Shown one piece after another: positions 9,302 to 18,543 of a DNA stretch of 64,000 nt. Every line of letters starts with the position of its first letter. Within the stretch, counting starts at the first letter, position 1. Source of the DNA: Flammeovirgaceae bacterium UBA2786. Its GTDB lineage: Bacteria > Bacteroidota > Bacteroidia > Cytophagales > Cyclobacteriaceae. The stretch covers positions 1 through 64,000 of the forward strand of contig DEIA01000077.1 of assembly GCA_002352225.1 (NCBI GenBank), written 5' to 3'. The notes beneath the pieces are model-generated. The model did not search any database. It had not been told where the DNA came from and saw only the letters and a list, made by a program, of their open reading frames with translations. The position numbers were made by a program, and so were the translations under genes.

Positions 9302-9937
9302 ATGGACACAATTTTTAGATTTATGACTGTACCTGAAAGTCTGAAAAATAACCACTTTTTGAAGATAGAAAGAAGTAATTCAAAGGTTACCGATGAGGAG
9401 GTGTGGTTGGCATTTCAGAATGATAGTACGGTAGCGTTTAAGCACCTTTACCATGTTTATGTTGATTCGCTCTATTCCTATGGCAAAAAATTGACTCCGG
9501 CATACAATTTTGTTGAAGATGTCATTCAGGATATGTTCATCGATCTTTGGAACAGCCGTCATAGACTGGGAGAAGTCACCAATGTAAAAGCCTATCTTTT
9601 TGTTAGTTTTCGCAGGCGTTTGCTACACGTATTGAAAAAAAACAATAAGTATCCTGTACTGGTTAAACTTTCTGATGTCCAGGATATTCAGGATACTATG
9701 GATTCAGATCAGGAGAGTTCCTATGAAAAAGTTACCTCCATTCTTAAAAATTTACCCGAACGGCAACAAGAAGCAATTTTTTTACGCTTCCAAAGTGGGT
9801 TATCCTGCCAGGAAATTGCAAAAATATTGAATATCAACTCACAATCGGTCTATAACCTGATCCATAAAGCCATAAAATCTCTGCGTACCAGCGCCTTATC
9901 ACTCATATTCCTTATTGTTTTAGTTGGAGGTTCTTAA
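9302..9937 (+). CDS. ECF RNA polymerase sigma factor, FecI-like
   Basis: This protein has about 211 residues from the ATG at 9302; a TTG at 9281 is also possible. Region 2 is seen in FKHLYHVYVDSLYSYGKK...VEDVIQDMFIDLWNSR (about residues 40-80). Region 4 is LPERQQEAIFLRFQSGLSCQEIAKILNINSQSVYNLIHKAIKSL (about 145-190), with its helix-turn-helix. The short hydrophobic C-terminal tail (SLIFLIVLVGG) is common in Bacteroidota members of this family. It should direct RNA polymerase to the SusCD operon once FecR releases it. It lies between two SusCD operons pointing away from each other, so it may control both. Confidence 0.95.
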   Translation: MDTIFRFMTVPESLKNNHFLKIERSNSKVTDEEVWLAFQNDSTVAFKHLYHVYVDSLYSYGKKLTPAYNFVEDVIQDMFIDLWNSRHRLGEVTNVKAYLFVSFRRRLLHVLKKNNKYPVLVKLSDVQDIQDTMDSDQESSYEKVTSILKNLPERQQEAIFLRFQSGLSCQEIAKILNINSQSVYNLIHKAIKSLRTSALSLIFLIVLVGGS

Positions 9938-9993
9938 GTCCCCACCGCTAACCTTCTTAACAAATTCTATTTGGCGTACTGCTTTCTGTGCAG

Positions 9994-10019
9994 AGTAAAC
10001 AATTCAATTTACTTTTTTT
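9994..10019 (+). terminator. Possible terminator of the sigma factor gene
   Basis: AGTAAA (9994-9999) pairs with TTTACT (10008-10013) across an 8-base loop and runs into a T7 tract. The stem is short and AT-rich, so the hairpin is weak. Confidence 0.35.
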
Positions 10020-10118
10020 AGAATCCACTAGCAGGCAGATACACGCCTGTAAGCCTCCTGAAAAGTGGAACTTAGCTCGTTTCACCTGAAAAATAAAATT
10101 TCGTAAGCAGGCTGAAAT

Positions 10119-10143
10119 TCAATTTTCTAAAAAAGAAAATTGA
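10119..10143. promoter_or_regulatory. Perfect 10-bp inverted repeat upstream of the second SusC gene
   Basis: TCAATTTTCT and AGAAAATTGA form perfect 10-bp arms around AAAAA. It lies about 190 bp upstream of the SusC start. No U-tract fits a terminator on either strand, so an operator or an RNA leader hairpin is more likely. Confidence 0.4.
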
Positions 10144-10335
10144 TTTCGGAGAGTATAAAAAAGGGTAAAGTAGCTCTATACCATTAAATGCCAACTGAAA
10201 TGAGGCATCAAATAGGTGAGAAGTACAATGAATTTTAAGGATGCATAATGGCAGTTTACCGGGTAGCAACGGAATAATAAAATTTCAACATGTAAGAATC
10301 ATATAACCTAACTATTAAAACCAAAACGATTAACT

Positions 10336-13300
10336 ATGAACAGAAAGTTTACAAGATTATTAACCTTGTTAATGGTGTTTGCGGCCCACATAGTGGTTGC
10401 CCAGCAAATAACTATTACGGGGAGGGTGACCGATGATACGGGTAGTGCCCTGCCGGGGGTGAGTATACTCATCAAAGGAACCAATGATGGAACCCATAGC
10501 GATGCGGAAGGCAGATATGTGGTTTCAACACGCGTTGGGGCCGAGTTGGTATTCAGCTTTATTGGGATGAAAACGGTGGAACGGGTGATAAGTGCCAATT
10601 CTAACGTGCTAAACATTTCCCTTGAAACGGATGCTACTTTTCTGAATGAAGTTTTGATCGTTGCCTATGGAGATCAGGAAAAGAAAGCAATTGTAGGTTC
10701 GGTAGCGTCCTTAGACAGTAAGACACTGGAGAAACAGCAGATAACAAACGTTGGACAAGCGCTTCAGGGAACAGTGCCCGGTGTGTTGGTTGCAAATTCG
10801 GGGGGGCAGCCAGGCAGCAATCCTGTAATTCGTATCAGGGGTATTGCTTCTGCTAATGCATCTGCTTCACCACTTATTGTGGTAGATGGTGTGCCCTACA
10901 ATGGTAGTCTAAACAACATCAGTGCAGAGCAAATTGAAACCATGAACGTATTGAAAGACGCCTCATCAACCGCACTGTATGGCTCAAGGGGTTCTAACGG
11001 GGTTATCATCATCACCACAAAAAGAGGAAAGTTTAATGCAACGCCCACTATAACACTAAGTTCAACAATGGGGGTTTCATCTCCGGCTGTTCCTTTGCAC
11101 AAGAGGGTGGGAACGGAAGACCTGTTTGCCTACAATTGGGAAGCGCTACGAAATACAGACATGTATGTAAACGGCAATTCGGCTGTCAATGCTGGTTATA
11201 ATGCAGCCAATAATATTGTTTCCACTTTCGGTTATAACCCATACAATGTACCTAACCCGATTTTTGAGAATGGGGAGATGAATCCCAGCAGACAACTGCT
11301 TTGGGAAACGGATTGGGAGGACCTGATTTTGCGAGATCAGTCAGTTCGCCAGGAGCACAGTTTAAGTGTGGGCGGAGGAAGTGAGAAAACCAAATACTTC
11401 TTTTCTGGAAACCTCCTGAAACAACAGGGAAATGTTAAAACTTCCGAACTGGACCGGATCAGTACCCGTTTGAATGTCACTTCCCAGATAACCAATTGGT
11501 TGGAGTTAGGGATGAATAACTCACTTTCCCTTACCGAAAGTGTAGCCCCTAACCAGGATGGCAGCGGATACTTTGGATCCACGCAGAATATTTATCAGAT
11601 GTCACCCATCTATCCCGTCCATAGGCGTGACGAACAAGGAAATCTGATACTTGATAGTGAAGGTAATCCGATTTATGACTTTGGTATTGGCTCCGGGCTT
11701 GTCAATGCCGTCAGGCCGATTTTGGCAGGCGACAACATAATAGGGGCATTCGAAAACTATAAGTCGCAGACAAAAACTACCAACATTACAACCAATGCGT
11801 ATTTGAATGTCAAATTCCTGAAAGATTTTTCCTTTCGCACCAGCTTTGCGTACGAAAATTTCCTGACCAATGGGTACAACTATGCTTCGCCAGAATATGG
11901 TTACGCGGCAGCCAATGGTGGTAGCATTGCTCAAAGCAGAAACATCTTTACCACGGTGAATTTTTTTAACAAACTTACTTACGACAAGACGTTTGGGTCA
12001 CACTCCGTTACTGCCGATGCCATCTTTGAAACCTACCAGGGTAAAAATGATACCTTCAGTGCATCCGCTAATGGCTTCTTACCGGGTGTTGTGGTGATAG
12101 GCGGAAGAACAAACCTTACCAATATTGGTGGAGGTATAGACGAAGAGCGGCTACTAAGTTACCTTGGCCGTTTGTCATACAATTACGGAGAAAAATATTT
12201 TCTTGAAGGATCCTTCCGCAGAGATGGTTCAAGTCGTTTTGCGGAAGATGTTCGGTGGGGAAATTTCTTCTCAATAGGTGGTTCCTGGATTATGTCAGAA
12301 GAAGGTTTCCTGAACAGTATTGATCAACTTAGTTTCTTAAAATTAAAGACCTCCTATGGAGAGTTGGGAAATAATAGGTTAGGCTCTTACTTTCCTTATC
12401 TGCAGCTTTTTGAAACGGGCTGGAACGAAGGAGGCCTTAGTGGTGTGCTTGTGGGTGCGACTACCGATCCCAAACTGTTATGGGAAAAAACAGCCAGTTT
12501 TAACGTAGGTGCAGAGTTTGGTCTATTCAACAACCGCATTTCGGGTTTGATCGAGTACTATAACAAAGAATCCATTGACCTCATCTTCAGCAAGCCCGTT
12601 TCGCCATCAACGGGTGATAGAAGTGTTACCACCAATATTGGTGCACTTAGAAACTATGGCCTCGAAGTAACACTAAATGCGAATGTGTTGAAACGAGACA
12701 AATTCAACTGGGATGCGGGTGTCAACCTTTCATTTGATAGAAATGAGTTTACAGAGTTATCTCAGAAAGAAATAATAAGTGGAGCAAATAAGTATACCAT
12801 TGGAAGTTCCATTTACGACTTCTTCATTCAGGAATGGGCCGGGGTAGATCCGGCCGATGGCTACGGTATGTGGTACATGGACGTAACCGATTCAAACGGA
12901 AATCCGACTGGTGAGCGAACAACAACCAAAAATTATTCAGATGCTGACCGGTATTATGTAGGATCAGCGTTACCCAAAATGATTGGCGGTTTAAATACCA
13001 ATATCACATACGGAAATTTCGACTTCAACATGTTGTTCAGTTTCAGCGTGGGTTCAAAATTGTATGATTGGGATTATGCTAACTTGATGAGTTCGGTTAA
13101 TGTTGGCGAAAATTTTCACCCCGATATTGCCAAACGGTGGCAACAACCAGGTGATGTTACCGATGTGCCAATTCTGGCCACACAATTACCCATCCCCAAT
13201 GCCAACGGTACCTTCACGAACAGAAACGTTAGTTTTTCTTCACAGTCAACCCGTTTCTTGTTTGATAACAACTGGCTCAGACTTCGTGCAGTTACAGTAG

Positions 13301-13491
13301 GCTATACTTTACCCAATACCATAGCACAAAAGTTTTACATGAAAAACCTCCGGGTTTTCCTTAGGGGCGACAACCTTTTAACCTTCTCATCTCTTAAAGG
13401 GGGCGACCCCGAGCAGGGAATAGCCGGTCAGTCTGGTTTAAGATCCAGTATTCTCAGAACAGGATCACTGGGTGTGAATATTCAATTCTAA
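10336..13491 (+). CDS. SusC/RagA-family TonB-dependent transporter (no STN domain)
   Basis: This outer-membrane transporter has 1051 residues. A signal peptide (about 1-22, ending VVAQ) is followed by a carboxypeptidase-regulatory-like domain (about 25-105, TITGRVTDDTGSALPGVSI), a plug (about 112-230) with METMNVLKDASSTALYGSRGSNGVIIITT, and the barrel to a typical terminal GSLGVNIQF. Unlike the SusC at 4753-8079 it has no STN domain, so it should not signal to FecR directly. It is followed 6 bp later by its SusD partner and then by a surface lipoprotein, making a three-gene unit closed by the terminator at 16022-16059. The substrate is unknown. Confidence 0.97.
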   Translation: MNRKFTRLLTLLMVFAAHIVVAQQITITGRVTDDTGSALPGVSILIKGTNDGTHSDAEGRYVVSTRVGAELVFSFIGMKTVERVISANSNVLNISLETDATFLNEVLIVAYGDQEKKAIVGSVASLDSKTLEKQQITNVGQALQGTVPGVLVANSGGQPGSNPVIRIRGIASANASASPLIVVDGVPYNGSLNNISAEQIETMNVLKDASSTALYGSRGSNGVIIITTKRGKFNATPTITLSSTMGVSSPAVPLHKRVGTEDLFAYNWEALRNTDMYVNGNSAVNAGYNAANNIVSTFGYNPYNVPNPIFENGEMNPSRQLLWETDWEDLILRDQSVRQEHSLSVGGGSEKTKYFFSGNLLKQQGNVKTSELDRISTRLNVTSQITNWLELGMNNSLSLTESVAPNQDGSGYFGSTQNIYQMSPIYPVHRRDEQGNLILDSEGNPIYDFGIGSGLVNAVRPILAGDNIIGAFENYKSQTKTTNITTNAYLNVKFLKDFSFRTSFAYENFLTNGYNYASPEYGYAAANGGSIAQSRNIFTTVNFFNKLTYDKTFGSHSVTADAIFETYQGKNDTFSASANGFLPGVVVIGGRTNLTNIGGGIDEERLLSYLGRLSYNYGEKYFLEGSFRRDGSSRFAEDVRWGNFFSIGGSWIMSEEGFLNSIDQLSFLKLKTSYGELGNNRLGSYFPYLQLFETGWNEGGLSGVLVGATTDPKLLWEKTASFNVGAEFGLFNNRISGLIEYYNKESIDLIFSKPVSPSTGDRSVTTNIGALRNYGLEVTLNANVLKRDKFNWDAGVNLSFDRNEFTELSQKEIISGANKYTIGSSIYDFFIQEWAGVDPADGYGMWYMDVTDSNGNPTGERTTTKNYSDADRYYVGSALPKMIGGLNTNITYGNFDFNMLFSFSVGSKLYDWDYANLMSSVNVGENFHPDIAKRWQQPGDVTDVPILATQLPIPNANGTFTNRNVSFSSQSTRFLFDNNWLRLRAVTVGYTLPNTIAQKFYMKNLRVFLRGDNLLTFSSLKGGDPEQGIAGQSGLRSSILRTGSLGVNIQF

Positions 13492-13497
13492 AAGATA

Positions 13498-14928
13498 ATG
13501 GCGATGAAAAAAAATATTTTTAAAATAGCGATGACATGGTTTGCCTTGGTTATAATGACCGGGTGTGCCGACTACTTGAATGAGCCTAAGCCAACGACAT
13601 CTGTTGACGAAGGTCTGATTTATTCTTCACGCGAGGCAGCCGAGGCACATCTGGCGGGCATCACACGATTGTCGCGGGCAGTTTACAATAGCGTTAGCTC
13701 TGCAAACCTCAGCACAATCTATTGCGCACGATCTTTAAAAGGAAATGATTTTATATCCATACCCGGCAATGCGTGGTATCGTTCAGATTACGACTATACT
13801 GATTTGTTTGAAAATGGAATACGTTCATGGTTTACCTGGGTGTTTATGTATGACGTTATTCAACAAATTAATGTGTTTATCAATGGCGTGACCAATTCAG
13901 AAACGATCAGTAGCCTGGATAAGACCCAGTTGTTAGGGCAGGCCAGAACATGGCGCGCATACTGTTACTTCGAGCTTTCTCTGGAGTTTAATCTTACCTA
14001 TCAAAAGGATCCTGAAGCATTGGCTCCTCCCATTTACCTCGAGGTTACAGCAGAAGGAAAGCCAATGTCTACATTAAACCAAATATATAATGAGGTGATC
14101 ATCCCTGATCTTCAATTTGCAGTGGACAATTTGGATGAAACCCGATTGGTTAAATCGTTTATCAATGTACATGTTGCCGAAGGACTTTTGGCTAGAGTTT
14201 ATCAGGTAACGGGCAATTGGCCCCTCGCGGAAGAAATGGCACACCGGGCGTATGGTGGTGTTGTAAACAATGCACTGGCCGCGTCATCATATATAGACGG
14301 CTTTGACGACTTTACCAATACAGAATGGATATGGGGCATGCAAAACACAACCGATCAAACGGCTTCCTGGTACATATCGCCTTCCACCATTTCAGACCAC
14401 GTAAACGGGTATTATAAATCACTATTTGTCAACGCAAATTTCGTAAACCAGTTCTCGGCAACTGATGTTCGGAATACTTTTTTTGAGGTAAACAACGTAA
14501 CCGATTACCGGCAATATGCAACAACCAAGTTTACATTCGACTTTGAATCAGATATGGTGTTGATGCGCACTGCCGAAATGATCCTCATCGAAGCCGAGGC
14601 CATGTTTAGAAATAACAAAGCGGCAGATGCGCATAATCTGTTGTTTGCCTTACAGTACAATCGCGACCCAAGTGCTGTAAAAAGCTCGAATACAGGCGAT
14701 GCGCTGATGGAGGAAATTTTGCTTGAAAGAAGAAAAGAACTCTACCTGGAATTTGGGGTGGAGTGGTATGATGCCAAACGTTTGCAACGTGGAATCACCC
14801 GCGATGCCAAACATAGTATTATTGTTAATCTGGTGCCTAACGATCCAAGGTTTGTGGTTTATGTTCCGCTGGAAGAATTGAACTCCAACCCGAACATTGA
14901 CGAGAGCGTAAACCAACGCTGGCAATAG
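13498..14928 (+). CDS. SusD/RagB-family outer-membrane lipoprotein
   Basis: This 476-residue lipoprotein starts 6 bp after the upstream SusC gene. A second ATG two codons in (13504) could equally be the start. The signal peptide ends in a lipobox (VIMTGC, Cys at about 23). The C-terminal SusD pattern is present: VLMRTAEMILIEAEAMFRNNKAADA, LMEEILLERRKELYLEFGVEWYDAKRL. It would form the ligand-binding lid of the SusC encoded just upstream. It is only distantly similar to the SusD at 3317-4738, so the two pairs probably bind different ligands. Confidence 0.94.
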   Translation: MAMKKNIFKIAMTWFALVIMTGCADYLNEPKPTTSVDEGLIYSSREAAEAHLAGITRLSRAVYNSVSSANLSTIYCARSLKGNDFISIPGNAWYRSDYDYTDLFENGIRSWFTWVFMYDVIQQINVFINGVTNSETISSLDKTQLLGQARTWRAYCYFELSLEFNLTYQKDPEALAPPIYLEVTAEGKPMSTLNQIYNEVIIPDLQFAVDNLDETRLVKSFINVHVAEGLLARVYQVTGNWPLAEEMAHRAYGGVVNNALAASSYIDGFDDFTNTEWIWGMQNTTDQTASWYISPSTISDHVNGYYKSLFVNANFVNQFSATDVRNTFFEVNNVTDYRQYATTKFTFDFESDMVLMRTAEMILIEAEAMFRNNKAADAHNLLFALQYNRDPSAVKSSNTGDALMEEILLERRKELYLEFGVEWYDAKRLQRGITRDAKHSIIVNLVPNDPRFVVYVPLEELNSNPNIDESVNQRWQ

Positions 14929-14971
14929 CGATCAGTAAAAGGAGAGTTGATAAATTTATAAACAGAGATAA

Positions 14972-16000
14972 ATGAAAAAATTAAGATACATACTCGGCAA
15001 TGTGGTTAGCATCAGTATGCTGATGATAGCAGTTGCCTGCTCAGATTTTGATGCGACCCCGGGATTAACCAGAGGTACAGATCGGGTGCTTGAGGCATTA
15101 ACGGTTGAGGGAGTAGCCGAAGCTCCGGCAGAAACAATAGATTTCACCGTACGCGCCAACTTCAATGACGGCATGAGTGTTCGGGTAACAAATGCTGCGG
15201 TTGTTAAAGTAAATGGCGAGATAATCGAAAGCCCGTGGACACCCCTTCCTGTTTCAACTTTTAATGTGGAAGCAAAATATGAAGGCAAAACAGCAACCTC
15301 AGCTATCCATGTAGAATCGGTTTCGATTAGCATTACCGATGAGGAGATAAAAACTGCCGATGTGGTTGATATTAATGCCGTTGTAACGTTCGATAACGGA
15401 ATGTCGATTCGCGCCAATAATACAGCCACATTTACGGCAAACGGTCAGCCCATTAGCAATCCGTGGATTCCTGTTGAGGGTGGCGACTATGAAATCGTGG
15501 CAACCTTTGGAGACGAAACAGCCACAACAAACATCACCGTTGAATGGGGACTTATACCGGTGCAGTTCAATCTCACTTCTGGTTTGGTAGACGCATTTGG
15601 TACCAATGCCAACGGGCTTCGAAACGGCTCACTGGTGACCGATTCAAATACCGGAGACCGGGTGATTACCATACCAAACCTGTATAGACTGGCAGAAGGT
15701 AAAACCGGAAACGGCAGTGAAGCCACTACACCACATACTTTTGTTGACCATACTGCGGAAATTCGAATACACCCCGACAATTCGGTAACCTTTGCCCGGA
15801 TAAATGTTTTATCAGTCTATCGTATAGGTGACGTCAATTACCTAAGCTGGGACGTCCTGCAGAATGGTAACGCCACCTATGATCCAGGGACGAAAACACT
15901 CTCAATTCCTGTAAAGGGTAACCTGAATTATTATGGTACTTACCAGTGGGGTAGTGGTGTTGACCAATTGGTACTTACCTTTGGCATTATACCAGAGTAA
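14972..16000 (+). CDS. Surface lipoprotein with two tandem Ig-like repeats
   Basis: This 342-residue lipoprotein has a signal peptide and lipobox (MIAVAC, Cys at about 23). Two related modules follow, at about residues 50-115 and 125-190. Each has the order FxxGMSxR, a xVNG/TANG turn, a PW.P strand and a KTATS or ETATT strand, which points to an internal duplication of an Ig-like fold. The last about 150 residues form a separate beta-rich domain that I do not recognise. It is the third gene of the SusCD operon, the usual place for a surface ligand-binding protein in the manner of SusE/SusF, and that role is inferred from position. It is followed directly by a strong terminator. Confidence 0.8.
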   Translation: MKKLRYILGNVVSISMLMIAVACSDFDATPGLTRGTDRVLEALTVEGVAEAPAETIDFTVRANFNDGMSVRVTNAAVVKVNGEIIESPWTPLPVSTFNVEAKYEGKTATSAIHVESVSISITDEEIKTADVVDINAVVTFDNGMSIRANNTATFTANGQPISNPWIPVEGGDYEIVATFGDETATTNITVEWGLIPVQFNLTSGLVDAFGTNANGLRNGSLVTDSNTGDRVITIPNLYRLAEGKTGNGSEATTPHTFVDHTAEIRIHPDNSVTFARINVLSVYRIGDVNYLSWDVLQNGNATYDPGTKTLSIPVKGNLNYYGTYQWGSGVDQLVLTFGIIPE

Positions 16001-16021
16001 CGGGTAATAAGTTATAGATAC

Positions 16022-16059
16022 AGACTTCCAATACCTGATCTGCAGGGTATTGGAAGTCT
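16022..16059 (+). terminator. Strong intrinsic terminator of the second SusCD operon
   Basis: AGACTTCCAATACC and GGTATTGGAAGTCT form a perfect 14-bp stem around a 10-base loop, followed by TGTTATT. It lies 21 bp after the stop codon of the Ig-repeat lipoprotein. Confidence 0.85.
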
Positions 16060-16237
16060 TGTTATTAAAGACATTTACAGACACGGCCGAGTGACTGGGC
16101 GAATGCACCGATGGAGAAGGTTGACTCAGGCAAAATGAAAGAAAAGATTTTCACCATTCAATCTTACGGCAAGGGCCAATATGGCGCGAACACAGCATCA
16201 AACAGGAAGGATGGATTCACAGATGGAGAATTTTTTT

Positions 16238-16726
16238 ATGAAGTATAGCTTTATACTGATTTTGCTGGCAGGTTCTATGGGGCAATCCTGCAAACCAACA
16301 GCAGTCAGCTATCAGTATAGTGCGCCATCCAGGGTAGAAATTCCGGAAGACGATAAGCCTAAAATACTTTTCATGACCTTTTTCATACAGCAGAAGGATA
16401 ACAAAACCGAAATAGAACTTACCGATAGCAATGTGAAATACGGAACCTTAAAAAGTGAAAATCAAGATAGTAAAGCCCAATACCGGATTTATGTTGCCCA
16501 ACTAGACAAAAATATGGCTGAGATTGCCGGCTTTTACATAGAGCATCCCTTACGAAAAAATGTTGAGTACACGAATGAAGAAAATGAACTTGTGTCTAAA
16601 AGTATTGAACTTGCCGAAGCAGAGTTTTTCATTCGTACTAAATTGAACGAACAGAGTAAGCACGTACAGTTGAACGAGATATACGAAGATCAAGTACTAA
16701 ATTCATTTGTGTTTAATATCCGATAA
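16238..16726 (+). CDS. Hypothetical lipoprotein upstream of the M64 peptidase
   Basis: The ATG at 16238 is preferred because it gives a proper lipoprotein signal (MKYSFILILLAGSMGQSC, Cys at about 18) and has GGAG about 10 bases upstream. The frame itself opens earlier, at 16181. The mature protein of about 145 residues is charged and beta-rich, with a region that may pack as a sandwich (PKILFMTFFIQQ ... QYRIYVAQLDKNMAEIAGFYIEHPL). I recognise no family. The next gene, an M64 peptidase, starts 2 bp after its stop codon, so the two are almost certainly co-transcribed. This lipoprotein may act as partner, anchor or inhibitor of the peptidase. Confidence 0.75.
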   Translation: MKYSFILILLAGSMGQSCKPTAVSYQYSAPSRVEIPEDDKPKILFMTFFIQQKDNKTEIELTDSNVKYGTLKSENQDSKAQYRIYVAQLDKNMAEIAGFYIEHPLRKNVEYTNEENELVSKSIELAEAEFFIRTKLNEQSKHVQLNEIYEDQVLNSFVFNIR

Positions 16727-16728
16727 CA

Positions 16729-18183
16729 ATGTTACCCATGGTTTTAAAATTATTTAAAAAGATTGGCAGTCATATCATTAAAATTGGACTGACAAGTTCG
16801 ATCCTTGTTTTTCAGTTCAAGGTTTCCGCACAAATATTTCCGGTGGATACACTTTTGAAAAATGGCCCTATTGAAAAGCAAATCAACTTGGTGTTTCTAT
16901 CAGACGGATACCAACCTGATGAAATGACGAAATACATTTCTGATGTTGATTACCTTGTTAATGCAATGTTCAACCAAACCCCTTTTAAACAGTATAAAAG
17001 CTACTTTAATGTTTTTGCCATAAAAGTTCCGTCCAATGATTCCGGGGCAACACATCCAAAAACAAGTTCTGATGGTGACTGCTCGCCCGTTCCTCAACTA
17101 ACAGTAAACACCTACTTCGGATCAACTTTTGATTATGGAGGAATTCATCGTTTATTGGTTCCAACTAAATCGGGCAATATTGCAAATGTAGTAAGCCATA
17201 ATTTTCCGATGTATGATCAGGTTTTTATTGTTGTTAACTCACCTTATTATGGAGGTTCAGGAGGAAATTCTGCCACCTCATCAACTCATGCAGATTCTCC
17301 CGAGGTGAGTATTCACGAGATTGGACATTCTTTTGCAGGACTGGCAGACGAATATTGGGCGGGGTCGGGTTATGCGGCCGAAAAACCCAACATGACCCAA
17401 ACCAGTAATTCGACTACGGTAAAGTGGGCGCCTTGGGTGGGTACGGCAGGCGTTAGCGTCTATCCTTATGACGAGTCTCCCACGTGGTTCAGACCGCATC
17501 AAAATTGTAAGATGCGTTATCTGGGATATACTTTTTGTAGTGTTTGCACAGAAACCTTTGTGGAAAAAATACATACGCTGGTAAATCCGTTGTTGGATTA
17601 TGAACCCAAAACTTTATCGCTGGAGGTTGAAGATGAAGCGCTTGAGTTTTCAGTGTCTTACCTAAAACCAACATCTAATTCCATGAACGTGGTGTGGAGA
17701 AAAAATGGAGAAATGTTCACGGTTAATCAGGAATCAGTAAGTGTACCGGTATCATCGTTTAGTGCGGGCGAAACAAAAATATCAGTAACCATTACCGATG
17801 CTACCAATCTTTCACGCAGCACAGCACATACTACCAATCATGTGTATGTGGTTGAATGGACGGTGACCAACGCCAATCCCGATCCGGTAACGAGCATTGA
17901 TGTAAACGCAGAAGTTCGGGAGTATGAAGTGAGTTTGTTTCCCAACCCCGTTCAGGATAATTTTATTACTAGCTATACATTACCTAAACAAACCAATGTT
18001 CAGGTTATGATTTACGATGCAATGGGTAAACGAGTCCGTACTCTGGTTAAAGCTAACCAGGCTTCTGGCAAACATCAGTACGAATACAGGGCAACAGAAA
18101 TTTTTCCAGCGGCAGGTCAATATACTGTTGTCTTTACATTTGATCAGTCTGCTGTTATGAGTAGAATTATTCACATCGACTAA
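16729..18183 (+). CDS. Secreted M64-family zinc peptidase with T9SS sorting domain
   Basis: This 484-residue protein has an N-terminal signal region (to about residue 35, KVSAQ), a peptidase M64 domain (about 36-290) and a type A T9SS C-terminal sorting domain (about 405-484, VSLFPNPVQDNF ... VMIYDAMGKRVRTL). The zinc site is HEIGHSFAGLADEYW at about 196-210, and a QNCKMRY...FCSVC cysteine cluster follows near 262-276. M64 includes the IgA peptidase and related secreted proteases. The protein is probably exported through the outer membrane by the type IX system. It lies next to two SusCD pairs and shares a short operon with the lipoprotein upstream, which fits a role in digesting external protein. 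Confidence 0.92.
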   Translation: MLPMVLKLFKKIGSHIIKIGLTSSILVFQFKVSAQIFPVDTLLKNGPIEKQINLVFLSDGYQPDEMTKYISDVDYLVNAMFNQTPFKQYKSYFNVFAIKVPSNDSGATHPKTSSDGDCSPVPQLTVNTYFGSTFDYGGIHRLLVPTKSGNIANVVSHNFPMYDQVFIVVNSPYYGGSGGNSATSSTHADSPEVSIHEIGHSFAGLADEYWAGSGYAAEKPNMTQTSNSTTVKWAPWVGTAGVSVYPYDESPTWFRPHQNCKMRYLGYTFCSVCTETFVEKIHTLVNPLLDYEPKTLSLEVEDEALEFSVSYLKPTSNSMNVVWRKNGEMFTVNQESVSVPVSSFSAGETKISVTITDATNLSRSTAHTTNHVYVVEWTVTNANPDPVTSIDVNAEVREYEVSLFPNPVQDNFITSYTLPKQTNVQVMIYDAMGKRVRTLVKANQASGKHQYEYRATEIFPAAGQYTVVFTFDQSAVMSRIIHID

Positions 18184-18300
18184 ACGAACGTAGGCTACCG
18201 GCTAAATACATTTTTTCTGAGGTTGGATAAAGAGGGCAGCTTCTAACCCGAACAGCGCAAGTGCCCGCTTGTGAATTTATGTTTTTGAAAAGTTAAAGAA

Positions 18301-18329
18301 ATAAAAAACCCCGGCTGTTAAACCGGGGC
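18301..18329 (-). terminator. Intrinsic terminator for the htrA-small gene unit
   Basis: Read on the minus strand, CCCCGG-TTTAACAG-CCGGGG is a perfect GC-rich stem followed by T6 (plus-strand A-run at 18303-18308). It lies about 25 bp after the stop codon of the 57-residue gene. Confidence 0.85.
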
Positions 18330-18352
18330 GTTAAAAATATGAATAATCGATT

Positions 18353-18526
18353 TCAGGCGGCCTTCGAAAGTTTGTCTTCTTTAATTTTGTTTGTTCTTAC
18401 TTCCTTGGCCTGTAAATCGAACCAGCGTACTTCAACCAGGTTCGATTTCAAATACTTGAGCACCTCCATCACTTTACCGTCAATCTTACTGCGAACGCGC
18501 TCTCCTTTCTTAAACAGTTTTCTCAT
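18353..18526 (-). CDS. Small SH3-like protein, 57 residues (resembles DUF2158/YodC)
   Basis: The frame runs from the ATG at 18526 to a TGA at 18353-18355. It encodes MRKLFKKGERVRSKIDG...VMEVLKYL...LVEVRWFDLQAKEVRTNKIKEDKL. The layout of a FKKGxxVRSK start, a VEVRWFD strand and an ExxxxKIKEDKL tail resembles the small SH3-like DUF2158 proteins. Their function is largely unknown. The gene begins 17 bp after the stop of the HtrA protease gene and is followed by a strong terminator, so it is the last gene of that unit. Its short length and basic composition would suit nucleic-acid or protein binding, which is inference. Confidence 0.75.
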   Translation of the reverse strand: MRKLFKKGERVRSKIDGKVMEVLKYLKSNLVEVRWFDLQAKEVRTNKIKEDKLSKAA

Positions 18527-18543
18527 GTACAGTTGGTTTGGTT

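Larger units (their letters stand above)
9938..10335. other. 398-bp regulatory gap before the second SusC gene
   Basis: I see no gene here. The stretch holds an AT-rich terminator-like hairpin right after the sigma factor gene and a perfect 10-bp dyad at 10119-10143. Its length and position suggest that it carries the promoter and leader of the plus-strand SusCD operon. Confidence 0.5.
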
